This document shows positions 17,296-25,294 of a stretch of 30,523 nt of DNA, piece after piece. A program made the position numbers and the translations under genes. A model generated the notes under the pieces. That model did no database searches. It saw only the letters and a list, made by a program, of their open reading frames with translations, and was not told the origin of the DNA. How positions within the stretch are numbered: position 1 is the first letter of the stretch; each line of letters begins with the position of its first letter. Origin of the DNA: Gammaproteobacteria bacterium (GTDB lineage Bacteria; Pseudomonadota; Gammaproteobacteria; Pseudomonadales; Azotimanducaceae); contig PASO01000008.1 of assembly GCA_002712135.1 (NCBI GenBank), positions 112,892-143,414 of the forward strand. Reading direction: 5' to 3'.

Positions 17296-17635
17296 TTATT
17301 TTTTAACGCGGGTCCTACCATCACGAAAGGTAAAAAGATCAGAACATTCGACTTCCAGTCTGGTTTCATCGGGCCTCATGGCACCTGTTGGTCCATTCCT
17401 AACAACCACGATTTACATCACCAAAATAGCTCGCGTGCTCGAGTGAAATATCCGGCAAGTCAAACCAGATAGATACAAGCCAGCGCTTTACCGCGTCAAA
17501 TCCATCAAAACGTGCACCAACTCCCTCTAAACCGCCGGCATTTTCAAGTGTGCGGTCCTCGGTTATGTAGGACATAATCTAGCCAATATCATGCTCTTAC
17601 TAAGCGTCTGAATACCGCTGTAGGTGACCTACGAC
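17296..17635 (-). pseudogene. Degraded SnoaL-like/NTF2-fold protein
   Basis: On the minus strand, the frame that starts at 17635 reads LQRYSDA, two stops, EHDIG, a stop, then from 17578 IMSYITEDRTLENAGGLEGV and GARFDGFDAVKRWLVSIWFD followed by LPDISLEHASYFGDVNR. After a one-base shift near 17403 it continues RNGPTGAMRPDETRLEVECS and then DLFTFRDGRTRVKK to a TAA at 17296. The order (short helix, ED.T.EN, G.EG...F.G.DAV.RW, D.S.E, LEVE.SDLFTFRDGR) is the pattern of SnoaL-like polyketide cyclase/nuclear-transport-factor-2 proteins. Three in-frame stops, one frameshift and a missing C-terminal helix argue for a dead gene. Family assignment is by pattern only. It lies upstream of the urt enhancer and points the same way. 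Confidence 0.5.
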
Positions 17636-17758
17636 CACAGGTTTTTCTCTTAACGATAGTCAAGACTGCAATCGCCATGCACTAAGATCACCTCACCACT
17701 ACCATTTTCTCTTCTTCAGCGGTATGGTTCGATCAGCTTTCTGGCGCTGGAGGGCCCT

Positions 17759-18649
17759 ATGAAACGCTCTTTACTATTTTTCGCACTCTTAGCACTAACT
17801 TCTGCGGTATTAGCAAAAGATGAAGCGGTCTGGATTGACCTTGTGGTTCCGTCGGATTCCCTAGCAATAGGTCGAGCAGATGTTGAGTCAATACTTGATG
17901 CCCAGCTTGGAAAAGCTGTACGAAATAATAGAAGAAATACGTACAGCTCAATGAACAAGTTCCTAAACGACGGTTTCGGCCTATCTGTCAAAAAGTTGCA
18001 ATATGCCTGGTTCGCATTCTCAGCCTCCCAGGGAGGCATGATGTTTCTACAGGGTGATTTTCAGGAAAAGAAAGTCATAAAGAAGATGCAACGCAGAAAA
18101 GACTGGGACACGATTGGAATCAAGAACACACTTCAGGTTTCCAACTACAAGAACGATTACGGTGCGCAGCAAACAGCCTCGCTGCTTCGAGATGACCTCA
18201 TCGCGATGGGCTCCAGGGATGTGATGACAGAAGTACTTGTCAGGTGGCAACAGGGACCCCAGACGTCACCGCGACCAGGAGTCATTCAGATCGTCAATAG
18301 CGACGCACAGGTCGCCGCTGTGGTTCTCGACCTGACGCCATTTCAACAAGCTAACCCGACCTACTCGTTGATTAATCACGCGTGGCTTGAGGGCTATATT
18401 GATAATGCTGCGCATATGACAATTAGCGCGGAGTCATTAAACGCTCAGGTAACACAGGGTCTTGAGCAGCTTCTTCGAGGGTTACTAAAGGTCATACCCA
18501 ACCGACCGGAATTATTGGCGCAGCCTCTAGCAGTCGAAGCGTTAAAAAACGCCAAGATGCAGCGCGATGGGGCAATACTGAATGTCAGCACATCCATCCC
18601 AGGGGATTTAGTTATGACTCGTTTTCCTACACAACGGCGAGCGCTATAA
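17759..18649 (+). CDS. Exported protein of unknown function
   Basis: A 296-residue protein I cannot assign to a named family. Residues 1-19 are a clear signal peptide (KRSLLFFALLALTSAVLA), so it is probably periplasmic, with no lipobox and no further membrane helix. The layout recalls bacterial exported proteins of the DUF3352 kind: a helical segment DVESILDAQLGKAV, a strand pair ending in GGMMFLQGDFQEKKVIKKMQ, then TLQVSNYKND, LRDDLIAMGSRDVMTEVLVR and a later VAAVVLDLTPF. That resemblance is my impression and is not a proven match. GGAGGG is placed five bases before the ATG, supporting the start. It faces the deacylase gene with 15 bases between the stops, and no terminator was seen there. 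Confidence 0.75.
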   Translation: MKRSLLFFALLALTSAVLAKDEAVWIDLVVPSDSLAIGRADVESILDAQLGKAVRNNRRNTYSSMNKFLNDGFGLSVKKLQYAWFAFSASQGGMMFLQGDFQEKKVIKKMQRRKDWDTIGIKNTLQVSNYKNDYGAQQTASLLRDDLIAMGSRDVMTEVLVRWQQGPQTSPRPGVIQIVNSDAQVAAVVLDLTPFQQANPTYSLINHAWLEGYIDNAAHMTISAESLNAQVTQGLEQLLRGLLKVIPNRPELLAQPLAVEALKNAKMQRDGAILNVSTSIPGDLVMTRFPTQRRAL

Positions 18650-18664
18650 ATCATCTATCGCGCC

Positions 18665-20368
18665 CTATCTAGCCAAGGGCCCTCTCAGCAGTTCGCCTGA
18701 AGCCGCGCCCGTGTGCTCATTATCACGTAATAGAATTTCGCCATTGACAACGGTAGCGAGCAAACCTCTTGCAGTTTGCTTCAAACGCGTTGCACCGGCA
18801 GGAAGATCATTAACAACTTCAGGGAGATTGGGCGCAAAGGAGTCTGGGTCAAAAATTGCCAAATCGCCCGCCATGCCGATCCTCAGCAAACCCCGATCGT
18901 GCAGACCCCACTGCGAAGCAGTATCAAACGTCACGTAGCGCACGGCCTCCTCAAGGCTAAGTGCCTGCTCCTCGCGGACCCACTGACTGAATATATTAGT
19001 CTGTAGTGAACTATCCATGATCTGAGATACATGTGCACCAGAATCAGAGAACGTTACAACGGACCGCGGATGCTTCATCATTTCAATAACATCAGCATCA
19101 TCATGATTATTAATGGGCGAGCGAAATAGTGCTTTGAAATTTGTTTCCAGCGCAATATCGATGAAAGCCTCCGCCGGCGGAACACCTCTGCCCTTGGCGA
19201 TATCAGCGAGCGAAACGCCCCGCTGCGTCGCATCTGTCATGTGAAATACCCAGTCCCAGTCAGGCGGCATAATGGTGAGACCGCTACGCTTATGACGAGA
19301 ACTCACATTACTAGCCTCGGCTATCAGCTTCTCTCTCAGATCAGGATCGGAAAAGCTGATCCGCTGCTCTTCTAGCGGAAGCCTGCGAATATCACGCCAC
19401 ACATCCCAGCTATCAAACGGTGTATGTGCTTCAAAGCTGTAAATAATATTTAAGGAGCGGGAGTGAACCTGGGCAAACATCCGGCCGCCGGCCTCTGCAA
19501 CTTCGTCCAACAGGTCAAAATAGGAACGCCAAACCTCCGGCGCCTCTCTTTTCGCGAACATTCCCCAAGTGATGGGTACCCCGGACTCAATCGCCAATGA
19601 TTTCAGGCGCTGATGATACTCTCGAACATTCTCTGGGTCCCGGCCATGATTTTCTCCGGCAATCTCAAAAATACCAGCACCTGTCTTACCCATGGCATTG
19701 ACAATACGACGAACTTCGTCCCAACCCGCAACGCGACTCGCCACAGGCTTGTGATCCGAAGTCTCGTGGTTTGGTGAGCGGGACGTCGTAAACCCGATTG
19801 CTCCTGCACGCACCGCCTCCTGAACCATCTGACACATTTGCTCAACTTCCGCTTCTGACGCCTCTTCTTCGAATGCCCTAGCCCCCATGACATAGGTGCG
19901 CATAGCAGAGTGTCCAAGGTACCCAGCGTAGTTAATGCCCTTGGGAAGACTGTCCAGAACATCCAGATACTCCGGAAAGGTTTCCCACCGCCAGTTGATG
20001 CCGGCTAACATCGCTTCTCTGGCGATATCCTCGGCGCGCTCGAGATTACGAAATACAAGATCCGCTTCATCTTCTCTACAAGGCGCCAGAGTAAATCCAC
20101 AGTTGCCCATCACCACGGATGTTACTCCGTGATAGCAGGAACAGGAGCCAATAGGGTCCCAAAACACCTGTGCATCCATATGGGTGTGACCGTCAACAAA
20201 TCCTGGAGCAACCACATGGCCTTCAGCGTCCAGGGTTTCCTTAGCGCGTTCATTGATACGGCCTATATGCGCAATCTTGCCATCGGCGATACCCACATCA
20301 GCCCTAAATCTTGGCGTCCCCGAACCGTCAACTACTGTCCCGTTTTTGACTAAAAGGTCGTAAACCAT
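18665..20368 (-). CDS. N-acyl-D-amino-acid deacylase-like amidohydrolase
   Basis: A 567-residue member of the amidohydrolase superfamily, D-aminoacylase branch. The N-terminal beta domain (LLVKNGTVVDGSGTPRFRAD) leads to VAPGFVDGHTHMDAQVFWDP with metal-binding H61 and H63. GVTSVVMGNCGFTLAP follows, with C90 at the place of the zinc-bridging cysteine of D-aminoacylases. GYLGHSAMRTYVMG, AGAIGFTTSRSP, FAQVHSRS and FSDSGAHVSQIMD supply the further histidines and the Asp region. Known members remove acyl groups from N-acyl-D-amino acids or related ureido compounds; the real substrate here is open. No signal peptide was seen, so it is cytoplasmic. It is divergent from yejA over 82 bases, which suggests a shared control region and a link to peptide uptake. 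Confidence 0.87.
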   Translation of the reverse strand: MVYDLLVKNGTVVDGSGTPRFRADVGIADGKIAHIGRINERAKETLDAEGHVVAPGFVDGHTHMDAQVFWDPIGSCSCYHGVTSVVMGNCGFTLAPCREDEADLVFRNLERAEDIAREAMLAGINWRWETFPEYLDVLDSLPKGINYAGYLGHSAMRTYVMGARAFEEEASEAEVEQMCQMVQEAVRAGAIGFTTSRSPNHETSDHKPVASRVAGWDEVRRIVNAMGKTGAGIFEIAGENHGRDPENVREYHQRLKSLAIESGVPITWGMFAKREAPEVWRSYFDLLDEVAEAGGRMFAQVHSRSLNIIYSFEAHTPFDSWDVWRDIRRLPLEEQRISFSDPDLREKLIAEASNVSSRHKRSGLTIMPPDWDWVFHMTDATQRGVSLADIAKGRGVPPAEAFIDIALETNFKALFRSPINNHDDADVIEMMKHPRSVVTFSDSGAHVSQIMDSSLQTNIFSQWVREEQALSLEEAVRYVTFDTASQWGLHDRGLLRIGMAGDLAIFDPDSFAPNLPEVVNDLPAGATRLKQTARGLLATVVNGEILLRDNEHTGAASGELLRGPLAR

Positions 20369-20373
20369 AGTGT

Positions 20374-20403
20374 TTGCCTAGCAGAATGAACCTTTACCAT
20401 AAT
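20374..20403 (+). promoter_or_regulatory. Possible sigma-70 promoter of yejABE
   Basis: TTGCCT (20374-20379) and CATAAT (20398-20403) are 18 bases apart in the 82-base divergent interval between the deacylase and yejA. This would start transcription near 20410, leaving a leader of about 40 bases. Each box matches the consensus at four or five of six positions, so this is only a candidate. Confidence 0.3.
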
Positions 20404-20450
20404 ATTTTTTCTAGACCTAGCACAACCCAGAGGCTAGAGTTCCGCATGTG

Positions 20451-22298
20451 ATGAAAACACTACTTATTCTATTTCTCATCTTTGCATGGTCCGGCAATAG
20501 CTTTTCCACCACATTGGACGGAGTTGTCGGACGGCATGCCATCGCAATGCATGGCGAGGTCAAATACCCAGCCGGATTTAAGCACTTCGATTATGCAAAC
20601 CCTGACGCACTAAAAGGGGGGAGCATACACATGCATAGTATAGGTACTTTTGACTCCTTTAACGGCTTTATCGTAAAGGGTAATCCTGCTAATGACGTTG
20701 GGCTGATATATAACTCTCTCGCCGCTAGTTCCGCCGATGAGGCACTAAGTCAGTACGGTGAACTGGCTGAAGAAATCTACATGCCCGAAGATCGTTCCTG
20801 GGTCGCTTTCAAGCTCCGCAACGACGCGCGTTGGCACGATGGTCGAAAGCTATCTGTCGATGATGTTATCTGGACCTTCAACACGCTTCTCAAAGATGGC
20901 TTGCCGTTCTATCGTTTTTACTATGGCAACGTGCAGGAGGTCATCAAGGTTGACGATGACATCGTACGTTTTAACTTCAAACCTGGCGAAAATCACGAAC
21001 TACCATTGATCATTGGGCAACTGGTGGTTCTTCCCCAACATTACTGGGCTGATCGGGATTTCACCAAAACGACACTGGAGCCACCACTTGGCTCTGGACC
21101 ATACCGAGTAGCAACGTTCGAACCAGGGCGATCCCTGACCCTGGAACGAGTCGAAGATTACTGGGGAGAAGATCTTGCTGTACACAAAGGTCAGTTCAAC
21201 TTTGGCGAGATTCGCATCGACTACTACCGAGATAGTGATATCGCGTTAGAAGCCTTTAAATCAGGTGAATATGACTACCGACGAGAGCAATCAGCCAAAA
21301 ACTGGGCAACCGGATACGATGTACCAGCAGTGAAAAACGGATTAATCGTCCAGCGAAAATTCGATCACAACCGTACGGCAGGTATGCAGGGATTTGTTTA
21401 CAACTCGCGCCGCAAGATTTTTAGTGACATCCGGGTCCGGCAGGCGCTCACCTACGCGTTTGATTTTGAGTGGTCAAATCAAAACCTCTTTTATAATCAG
21501 TACGCCCGATCCCGTAGTTATTTTGACAATTCGGAACTCTCGGCAACGGGTCTACCAGGTAACGACGAACTTAAATTCCTAGAGCCTTTGAAAGATCTGT
21601 TGCCAGCCGAGGTGTTTACAACGGTCTATGAACCGCCGAAGGGCGGAGGACCGCGCCCGATGCGTGGAAACCTAAGAACTGCAAGCAAACTACTTAGCGA
21701 GGCGGGATGGATTATTCGAGACGGGAAACGCGTAAACAAAGAAACGGACAAGCCCCTTACCTTTGAAGTTATGCTGGCAAGCCCAAGCTGGGAGCGTACG
21801 GTTCTTCCCTATGGCAGGAACCTCGAGAAACTAGGCGTGGAACTTACCGTCCGCACAGTTGACACATCCCAATATCGCCAGCGTCTCGACACCTATGACT
21901 TTGACATGATTGTCCATGTATTCGGCCAATCGCTATCCCCGGGGAACGAGCAGCGATCTTTTTGGGGTTCTGAATCTGCTGATCTCGAAGGTGGAAGAAA
22001 CTACATTGGTATAAATGATCCAGCTATCGACGCGTTAATTGAACACGTGATCGAGGCGCAAGATCGCAGTGAATTGGTTGCAGCAACTCGAGCTCTGGAC
22101 CGCGCACTACAGTGGGGTCACTGGGTTATTCCGCATTGGCATGCCACCTATGATCGGGTTGCCTATTGGAACAAATTTAGTCAACCAGCTATAACACCTT
22201 CCAGTGGATTTCAGCTTCTCTACTGGTGGGTTGACCCTGCTAAGGCTCCCGCCCTCGACAACAGGTTGGAATCAGAGGTACGAAGCCCGGATCGCTAA
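20451..22298 (+). CDS. yejA: Peptide/microcin C-type ABC transporter substrate-binding protein YejA
   Basis: A 615-residue periplasmic binding protein of family 5. A signal peptide (KTLLILFLIFAWSGNSFS) precedes the mature protein. KHFDYANPDALKGGSIHMHS then IGTFDSFNGFIVKG is the YejA-type N-terminal block; WHDGRKLSVDDVIWTFN and the late YDFDMIVHVFGQSLSPGNEQ then RSFWGS are also typical. E. coli YejA takes oligopeptides and microcin C into YejBEF; ligand range here is inferred. GTG 20448 and ATG 20451 are both possible starts; neither has a strong Shine-Dalgarno, and ATG is preferred. The yejB gene follows after 23 bases. Confidence 0.92.
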   Translation: MKTLLILFLIFAWSGNSFSTTLDGVVGRHAIAMHGEVKYPAGFKHFDYANPDALKGGSIHMHSIGTFDSFNGFIVKGNPANDVGLIYNSLAASSADEALSQYGELAEEIYMPEDRSWVAFKLRNDARWHDGRKLSVDDVIWTFNTLLKDGLPFYRFYYGNVQEVIKVDDDIVRFNFKPGENHELPLIIGQLVVLPQHYWADRDFTKTTLEPPLGSGPYRVATFEPGRSLTLERVEDYWGEDLAVHKGQFNFGEIRIDYYRDSDIALEAFKSGEYDYRREQSAKNWATGYDVPAVKNGLIVQRKFDHNRTAGMQGFVYNSRRKIFSDIRVRQALTYAFDFEWSNQNLFYNQYARSRSYFDNSELSATGLPGNDELKFLEPLKDLLPAEVFTTVYEPPKGGGPRPMRGNLRTASKLLSEAGWIIRDGKRVNKETDKPLTFEVMLASPSWERTVLPYGRNLEKLGVELTVRTVDTSQYRQRLDTYDFDMIVHVFGQSLSPGNEQRSFWGSESADLEGGRNYIGINDPAIDALIEHVIEAQDRSELVAATRALDRALQWGHWVIPHWHATYDRVAYWNKFSQPAITPSSGFQLLYWWVDPAKAPALDNRLESEVRSPDR

Positions 22299-22321
22299 CT
22301 AATTTGTCCGGACCCTAAACA

Positions 22322-23431
22322 ATGTATCCCTACATTCTCCGTCGTTTACTGCTGATAGTGCCAACACTATTCGGCATCATGGTCATCAATTTCATCGTCA
22401 TCCAGTTCGTACCCGGTGGTCCGGTTGAACAGATGATTGCTCAGTTGACCGGGGACGATGTAGCCGCCACGGCTCGCTTTGGTGGAGGAACAACGCAGGA
22501 AGCAGGCGACACCTCCCAACGACCAGACATAGGCTCTGAATCCACTTCGCGCTACCGAGGAGCACAAGGTTTACCACCTGATCTTATCCTTGAAATCGAA
22601 CAGCAGTTTGGACTCGACAAGCCAGCGTACGAGAGGTTCATCATCATGATGGGCAACTACGTTCGTTTCGATTTTGGTGATAGCTACTTCCAGGATCGCT
22701 CAGTAGCCCAGTTGCTTATTGATAAATTACCTGTATCGATCTCCCTTGGACTATGGACAACCTTACTGGTTTATCTCATCTCTATTCCTCTGGGCGTTGC
22801 AAAGGCGGTAAGGGACGGTTCACGCTTTGACGTGTGGACTTCTGGTCTAGTGATATTTGGCAATGCAGTACCAGGTTTCTTGTTCGCTATTTTGCTAATC
22901 ATCCTGTTTGCCGGAGGTCGATATCTGGACCTTTTTCCGCTGCGTGGACTTTTTTCAACGGGATGGGAAGACCTGCACTGGTACGAGCAAATAAAGGATT
23001 ATTTCTGGCACCTGACATTGCCACTACTCAGCATGGTCATCGGCGGCTTTGCTGGACTTACAATGTTAACCAAGAACTCGTTTCTCGAAGAGATCAACAA
23101 ACAATACGTTATTACTGCGCGAGCAAAAGGGTTGACTGAACGACGCATGCTTTACGGTCATGTATTTAGAAACGCGATGTTAATCGTCATTGCCGGATTT
23201 CCGTCAGCATTCATCGGTATTTTCTTCACCGGCTCTCTCTTAACCGAGGTAATTTTTTCACTCGATGGTATTGGGCTGTTGGGTTTTGAAGCGGCACTCA
23301 CCAGGGATTACCCGGTGATGTTTGGCACGTTATTCTTATTCACCCTGCTCGGACTAGTCATGGGCATTATCAGCGACGTGATGTACCACCTGGTGGATCC
23401 GCGTATCGATTTTGAAACGCGAGAAACCTGA
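22322..23431 (+). CDS. yejB: Microcin C/peptide ABC transporter permease YejB
   Basis: A 369-residue inner-membrane permease of the DppB/OppB type. The start YILRRLLLIVPTLFGIMVIN then FIVIQFVPGGPVEQMIAQL matches E. coli YejB. A polar insert (about residues 42-80) before PPDLILEIEQQFGLDKPAYE is a YejB hallmark. FGDSYFQDRSVAQLLIDKLP then VSISLGLW, FDLFPLRGLFSTGW and the EAA loop ITARAKGLTERRMLYGHVFR then NAM follow, and the tail is YHLVDPRIDFE as in E. coli. Its stop overlaps the yejE start by one base (TGATG). It forms the channel with YejE. Confidence 0.95.
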   Translation: MYPYILRRLLLIVPTLFGIMVINFIVIQFVPGGPVEQMIAQLTGDDVAATARFGGGTTQEAGDTSQRPDIGSESTSRYRGAQGLPPDLILEIEQQFGLDKPAYERFIIMMGNYVRFDFGDSYFQDRSVAQLLIDKLPVSISLGLWTTLLVYLISIPLGVAKAVRDGSRFDVWTSGLVIFGNAVPGFLFAILLIILFAGGRYLDLFPLRGLFSTGWEDLHWYEQIKDYFWHLTLPLLSMVIGGFAGLTMLTKNSFLEEINKQYVITARAKGLTERRMLYGHVFRNAMLIVIAGFPSAFIGIFFTGSLLTEVIFSLDGIGLLGFEAALTRDYPVMFGTLFLFTLLGLVMGIISDVMYHLVDPRIDFETRET

Positions 23432-24486
23432 TGGCAGATCCTCATTACCGCTGGATTGGCATGAAAATATCACCCATCACCAGGCGCCGAATCGACAACT
23501 TCAAACGGAACCGCCGCGGCTACTGGTCAACCTGGGCCTTCCTGCTATTGTTCGTCATCAGCATGGCCGCGGAACTGGTCGCTAACGATAAACCATTACT
23601 GATTTCATTCGAAAACGAACTGTACTTCGCGACCTTCGTGTCCTATCCGGAAACAGAATTTGGCGGAGACTTTCAAACCGAAGCGGACTACCGTGACGAG
23701 TTCGTCGCGGAGCTTATCGAGGAGACAGGTTGGATGGTCTGGCCTCCCATACGTTTCAGCCACGACACGATAAACTACGAACTGTCAGTTCCCGCACCGG
23801 CTCCGCCAAAGGATGAGAACTGGCTAGGTACTGATGACCAGGGCCGAGATGTTCTGGCTCGGCTTATTTATGGTTTTCGCATCTCTGTATTGTTTGGCCT
23901 CGCCCTGACCATATTGAGCGCGATCGTTGGCGTGAGTGTTGGCGCCATTCAAGGATTCTATGGAGGTCTGACGGATCTTATCGGTCAGCGTTTCATCGAG
24001 ATCTGGTCAGGTATGCCAACACTCTATCTTCTTATCATCGTAGCCAGTGTCATTACACCAAATTTCTGGTGGTTGCTGGGTCTAATGCTGTTGTTTTCAT
24101 GGATGGGCTTCGTAGGCGTAGTCCGCGCTGAGTTTCTGCGGGCGCGAAATCTAGATTTTGTTCGTGCCGCGAGAGCACTAGGAACGCGCGATCGAACCTT
24201 GATTTGGCGCCACGTGCTCCCTAACGCGATGGTAGCAACCATTACGTTTATGCCCTTTACTCTGTCCGCATCTATTACTACGCTGACGTCCCTGGATTTC
24301 CTGGGCTTTGGGCTACCCCCGGGTTCTCCCTCACTAGGAGAGCTACTCAATCAGGGTAAATCCAACCTACAAGCACCCTGGCTCGGAATCTCAGGATTTG
24401 TTGTCATTGCCCTCATGCTGAGCCTCCTAGTATTCATTGGTGAAGCGACTCGAGACGCGTTTGATCCGAGAAAAGTTTATCGGTAG
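23431..24486 (+). CDS. yejE: Microcin C/peptide ABC transporter permease YejE
   Basis: A 351-residue permease of the DppC type, closely matching E. coli YejE in sequence order: RNRRGYWSTWAFLLLFVIS, ELVANDKPLLISFENELYF, ETEFGGDFQTEADYRDEF, WPPIRFSHDTINYEL, NWLGTDDQGRDVLARLIYGF, IEIWSGMPTLYLLIIVAS, then the EAA loop RAARALGTRDRTLIWRHVLP then NAM, and LDFLGFGLPPGSPSLGELL. The large periplasmic insert between helix 1 and 2 is normal for YejE. Similarity to E. coli begins near residue 11, so ATG 23461 (MKISPITRRR) is an alternative start. No ATPase gene (yejF) follows; the next gene is an unrelated regulator, so the pump must borrow YejF from elsewhere. Confidence 0.95.
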   Translation: MADPHYRWIGMKISPITRRRIDNFKRNRRGYWSTWAFLLLFVISMAAELVANDKPLLISFENELYFATFVSYPETEFGGDFQTEADYRDEFVAELIEETGWMVWPPIRFSHDTINYELSVPAPAPPKDENWLGTDDQGRDVLARLIYGFRISVLFGLALTILSAIVGVSVGAIQGFYGGLTDLIGQRFIEIWSGMPTLYLLIIVASVITPNFWWLLGLMLLFSWMGFVGVVRAEFLRARNLDFVRAARALGTRDRTLIWRHVLPNAMVATITFMPFTLSASITTLTSLDFLGFGLPPGSPSLGELLNQGKSNLQAPWLGISGFVVIALMLSLLVFIGEATRDAFDPRKVYR

Positions 24487-24564
24487 ACCTACACAGGTTC
24501 GTCTCTGGGATTCGAGCGCATTTCTCGCCATATGTGTAATTCATTAGGATTACGTACCATCTCT

Positions 24565-24594
24565 ATTTAATTCAAGCGCTTGCTTGAATTAAAT
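24565..24594 (+). promoter_or_regulatory. Palindromic operator upstream of the TetR-type regulator
   Basis: A perfect inverted repeat with 13-base arms (ATTTAATTCAAGC) around a GCTT spacer. It ends one base before a TATACT -10-like box (24596-24601) and would cover the -35 region. This is the usual geometry for autorepression by a TetR-family dimer. Which protein binds it is inferred from adjacency to the regulator gene. Confidence 0.75.
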
Positions 24595-24595
24595 G

Positions 24596-24601
24596 TATAC
24601 T
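24596..24601 (+). promoter_or_regulatory. Putative -10 element of the regulator/RND operon
   Basis: TATACT matches five of six bases of the sigma-70 -10 box and sits just downstream of the palindrome. A convincing -35 is missing (TTCAAG at 24571-24576 with a 19-base spacer is the best). Transcription would start near 24608, downstream of the ATG at 24593, which argues against that ATG as the regulator start. Confidence 0.45.
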
Positions 24602-24637
24602 AGATGTTCGCTTTTCCTTATTAGAAAACAGTTACTT

Positions 24638-25294
24638 ATGGTTTCTCGCCAACCAATGGAGGACTCCACAGAAGCTGTAGATGCGCGCACACGCATACTG
24701 CGTACCGCTCTGAAAGTCTTCGCGTCCAAGGGCTATGCCCAGGCATCAACCCGTGAAATCTGCCAACGCGCTGGTGTCAATGTTGCAGGCATACACTATT
24801 ATTTCGGCGATAAGGCCTCGCTGTATCAAGAGCTATTTCAAATTCCGGAGCGTATGATCCGTCCTCCCATAATTCTGGATGAAGCTGACACATCATTGGA
24901 GGCAGGTCTTGATGCATGGTACCGCCATATCATGACTTTCGTACTGGATGCCGATAGTGGCAGCCACATGCGTCTATTGTTCTTACGCGAGCAGGTTGAT
25001 CCCTCTGGATTACTGGATGTAGATCGCGTGGGTATCATTGGTCTTTACCACGCGCAGTTAGTGCGTTTCCTAAAACGTCATCTACGCATTGAAGAATCAG
25101 ATTCTGCACTGAATCAACTGGCGTTCACCCTTGTGGGTATGGCCATGGTGTTTTACGTCGAGCGTGCAGCAATCCGTCAGTTAACGCCCGGGTTAATGGA
25201 ATCTGAAGAAGACCTTGAAGCAGTCGTAGAACGGATGGCTTGCCATGCACTCGCAGCGGTGGAAGCTGAACGGTTACGGCGGACATCATTATGA
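24638..25294 (+). CDS. TetR/AcrR-family transcriptional regulator, CecR-like
   Basis: A 218-residue repressor-type protein. The N-terminal DNA-binding domain is RTRILRTALKVFASKGYAQA then STREICQRAGVNVAGIHYYF then GDKASLYQELF. This is the TetR helix-turn-helix, with the recognition-helix end IHYYFGDK resembling CecR/YbiH (ITYYFGSKE). The ligand domain has LRLLFLREQVDPSGL-type sequence (seen as MRLLFLREQVDPSG), recalling the 'ISREQLSPT' segment of the CerR/CecR C-terminal domain. A frame-open ATG at 24593 lies inside the operator and upstream of the probable transcription start. ATG 24638 or 24656 is more likely, but neither has a clear Shine-Dalgarno. Its stop overlaps the RND adaptor ATG (ATGA), so it is the first gene of the efflux operon, probably repressing it. 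Confidence 0.85.
   Translation: MVSRQPMEDSTEAVDARTRILRTALKVFASKGYAQASTREICQRAGVNVAGIHYYFGDKASLYQELFQIPERMIRPPIILDEADTSLEAGLDAWYRHIMTFVLDADSGSHMRLLFLREQVDPSGLLDVDRVGIIGLYHAQLVRFLKRHLRIEESDSALNQLAFTLVGMAMVFYVERAAIRQLTPGLMESEEDLEAVVERMACHALAAVEAERLRRTSL

Noticed and set aside
18650..18664. Terminator between convergent genes
   Set aside because: The 15-base gap has no inverted repeat or T run; the convergent gaps at 5941-5945 and 29487-29491 likewise hold no visible terminator.
24593..24637. Upstream ATG for the TetR-type regulator
   Set aside because: It overlaps the palindrome and lies before the likely transcription start; residues are unlike TetR N-termini.
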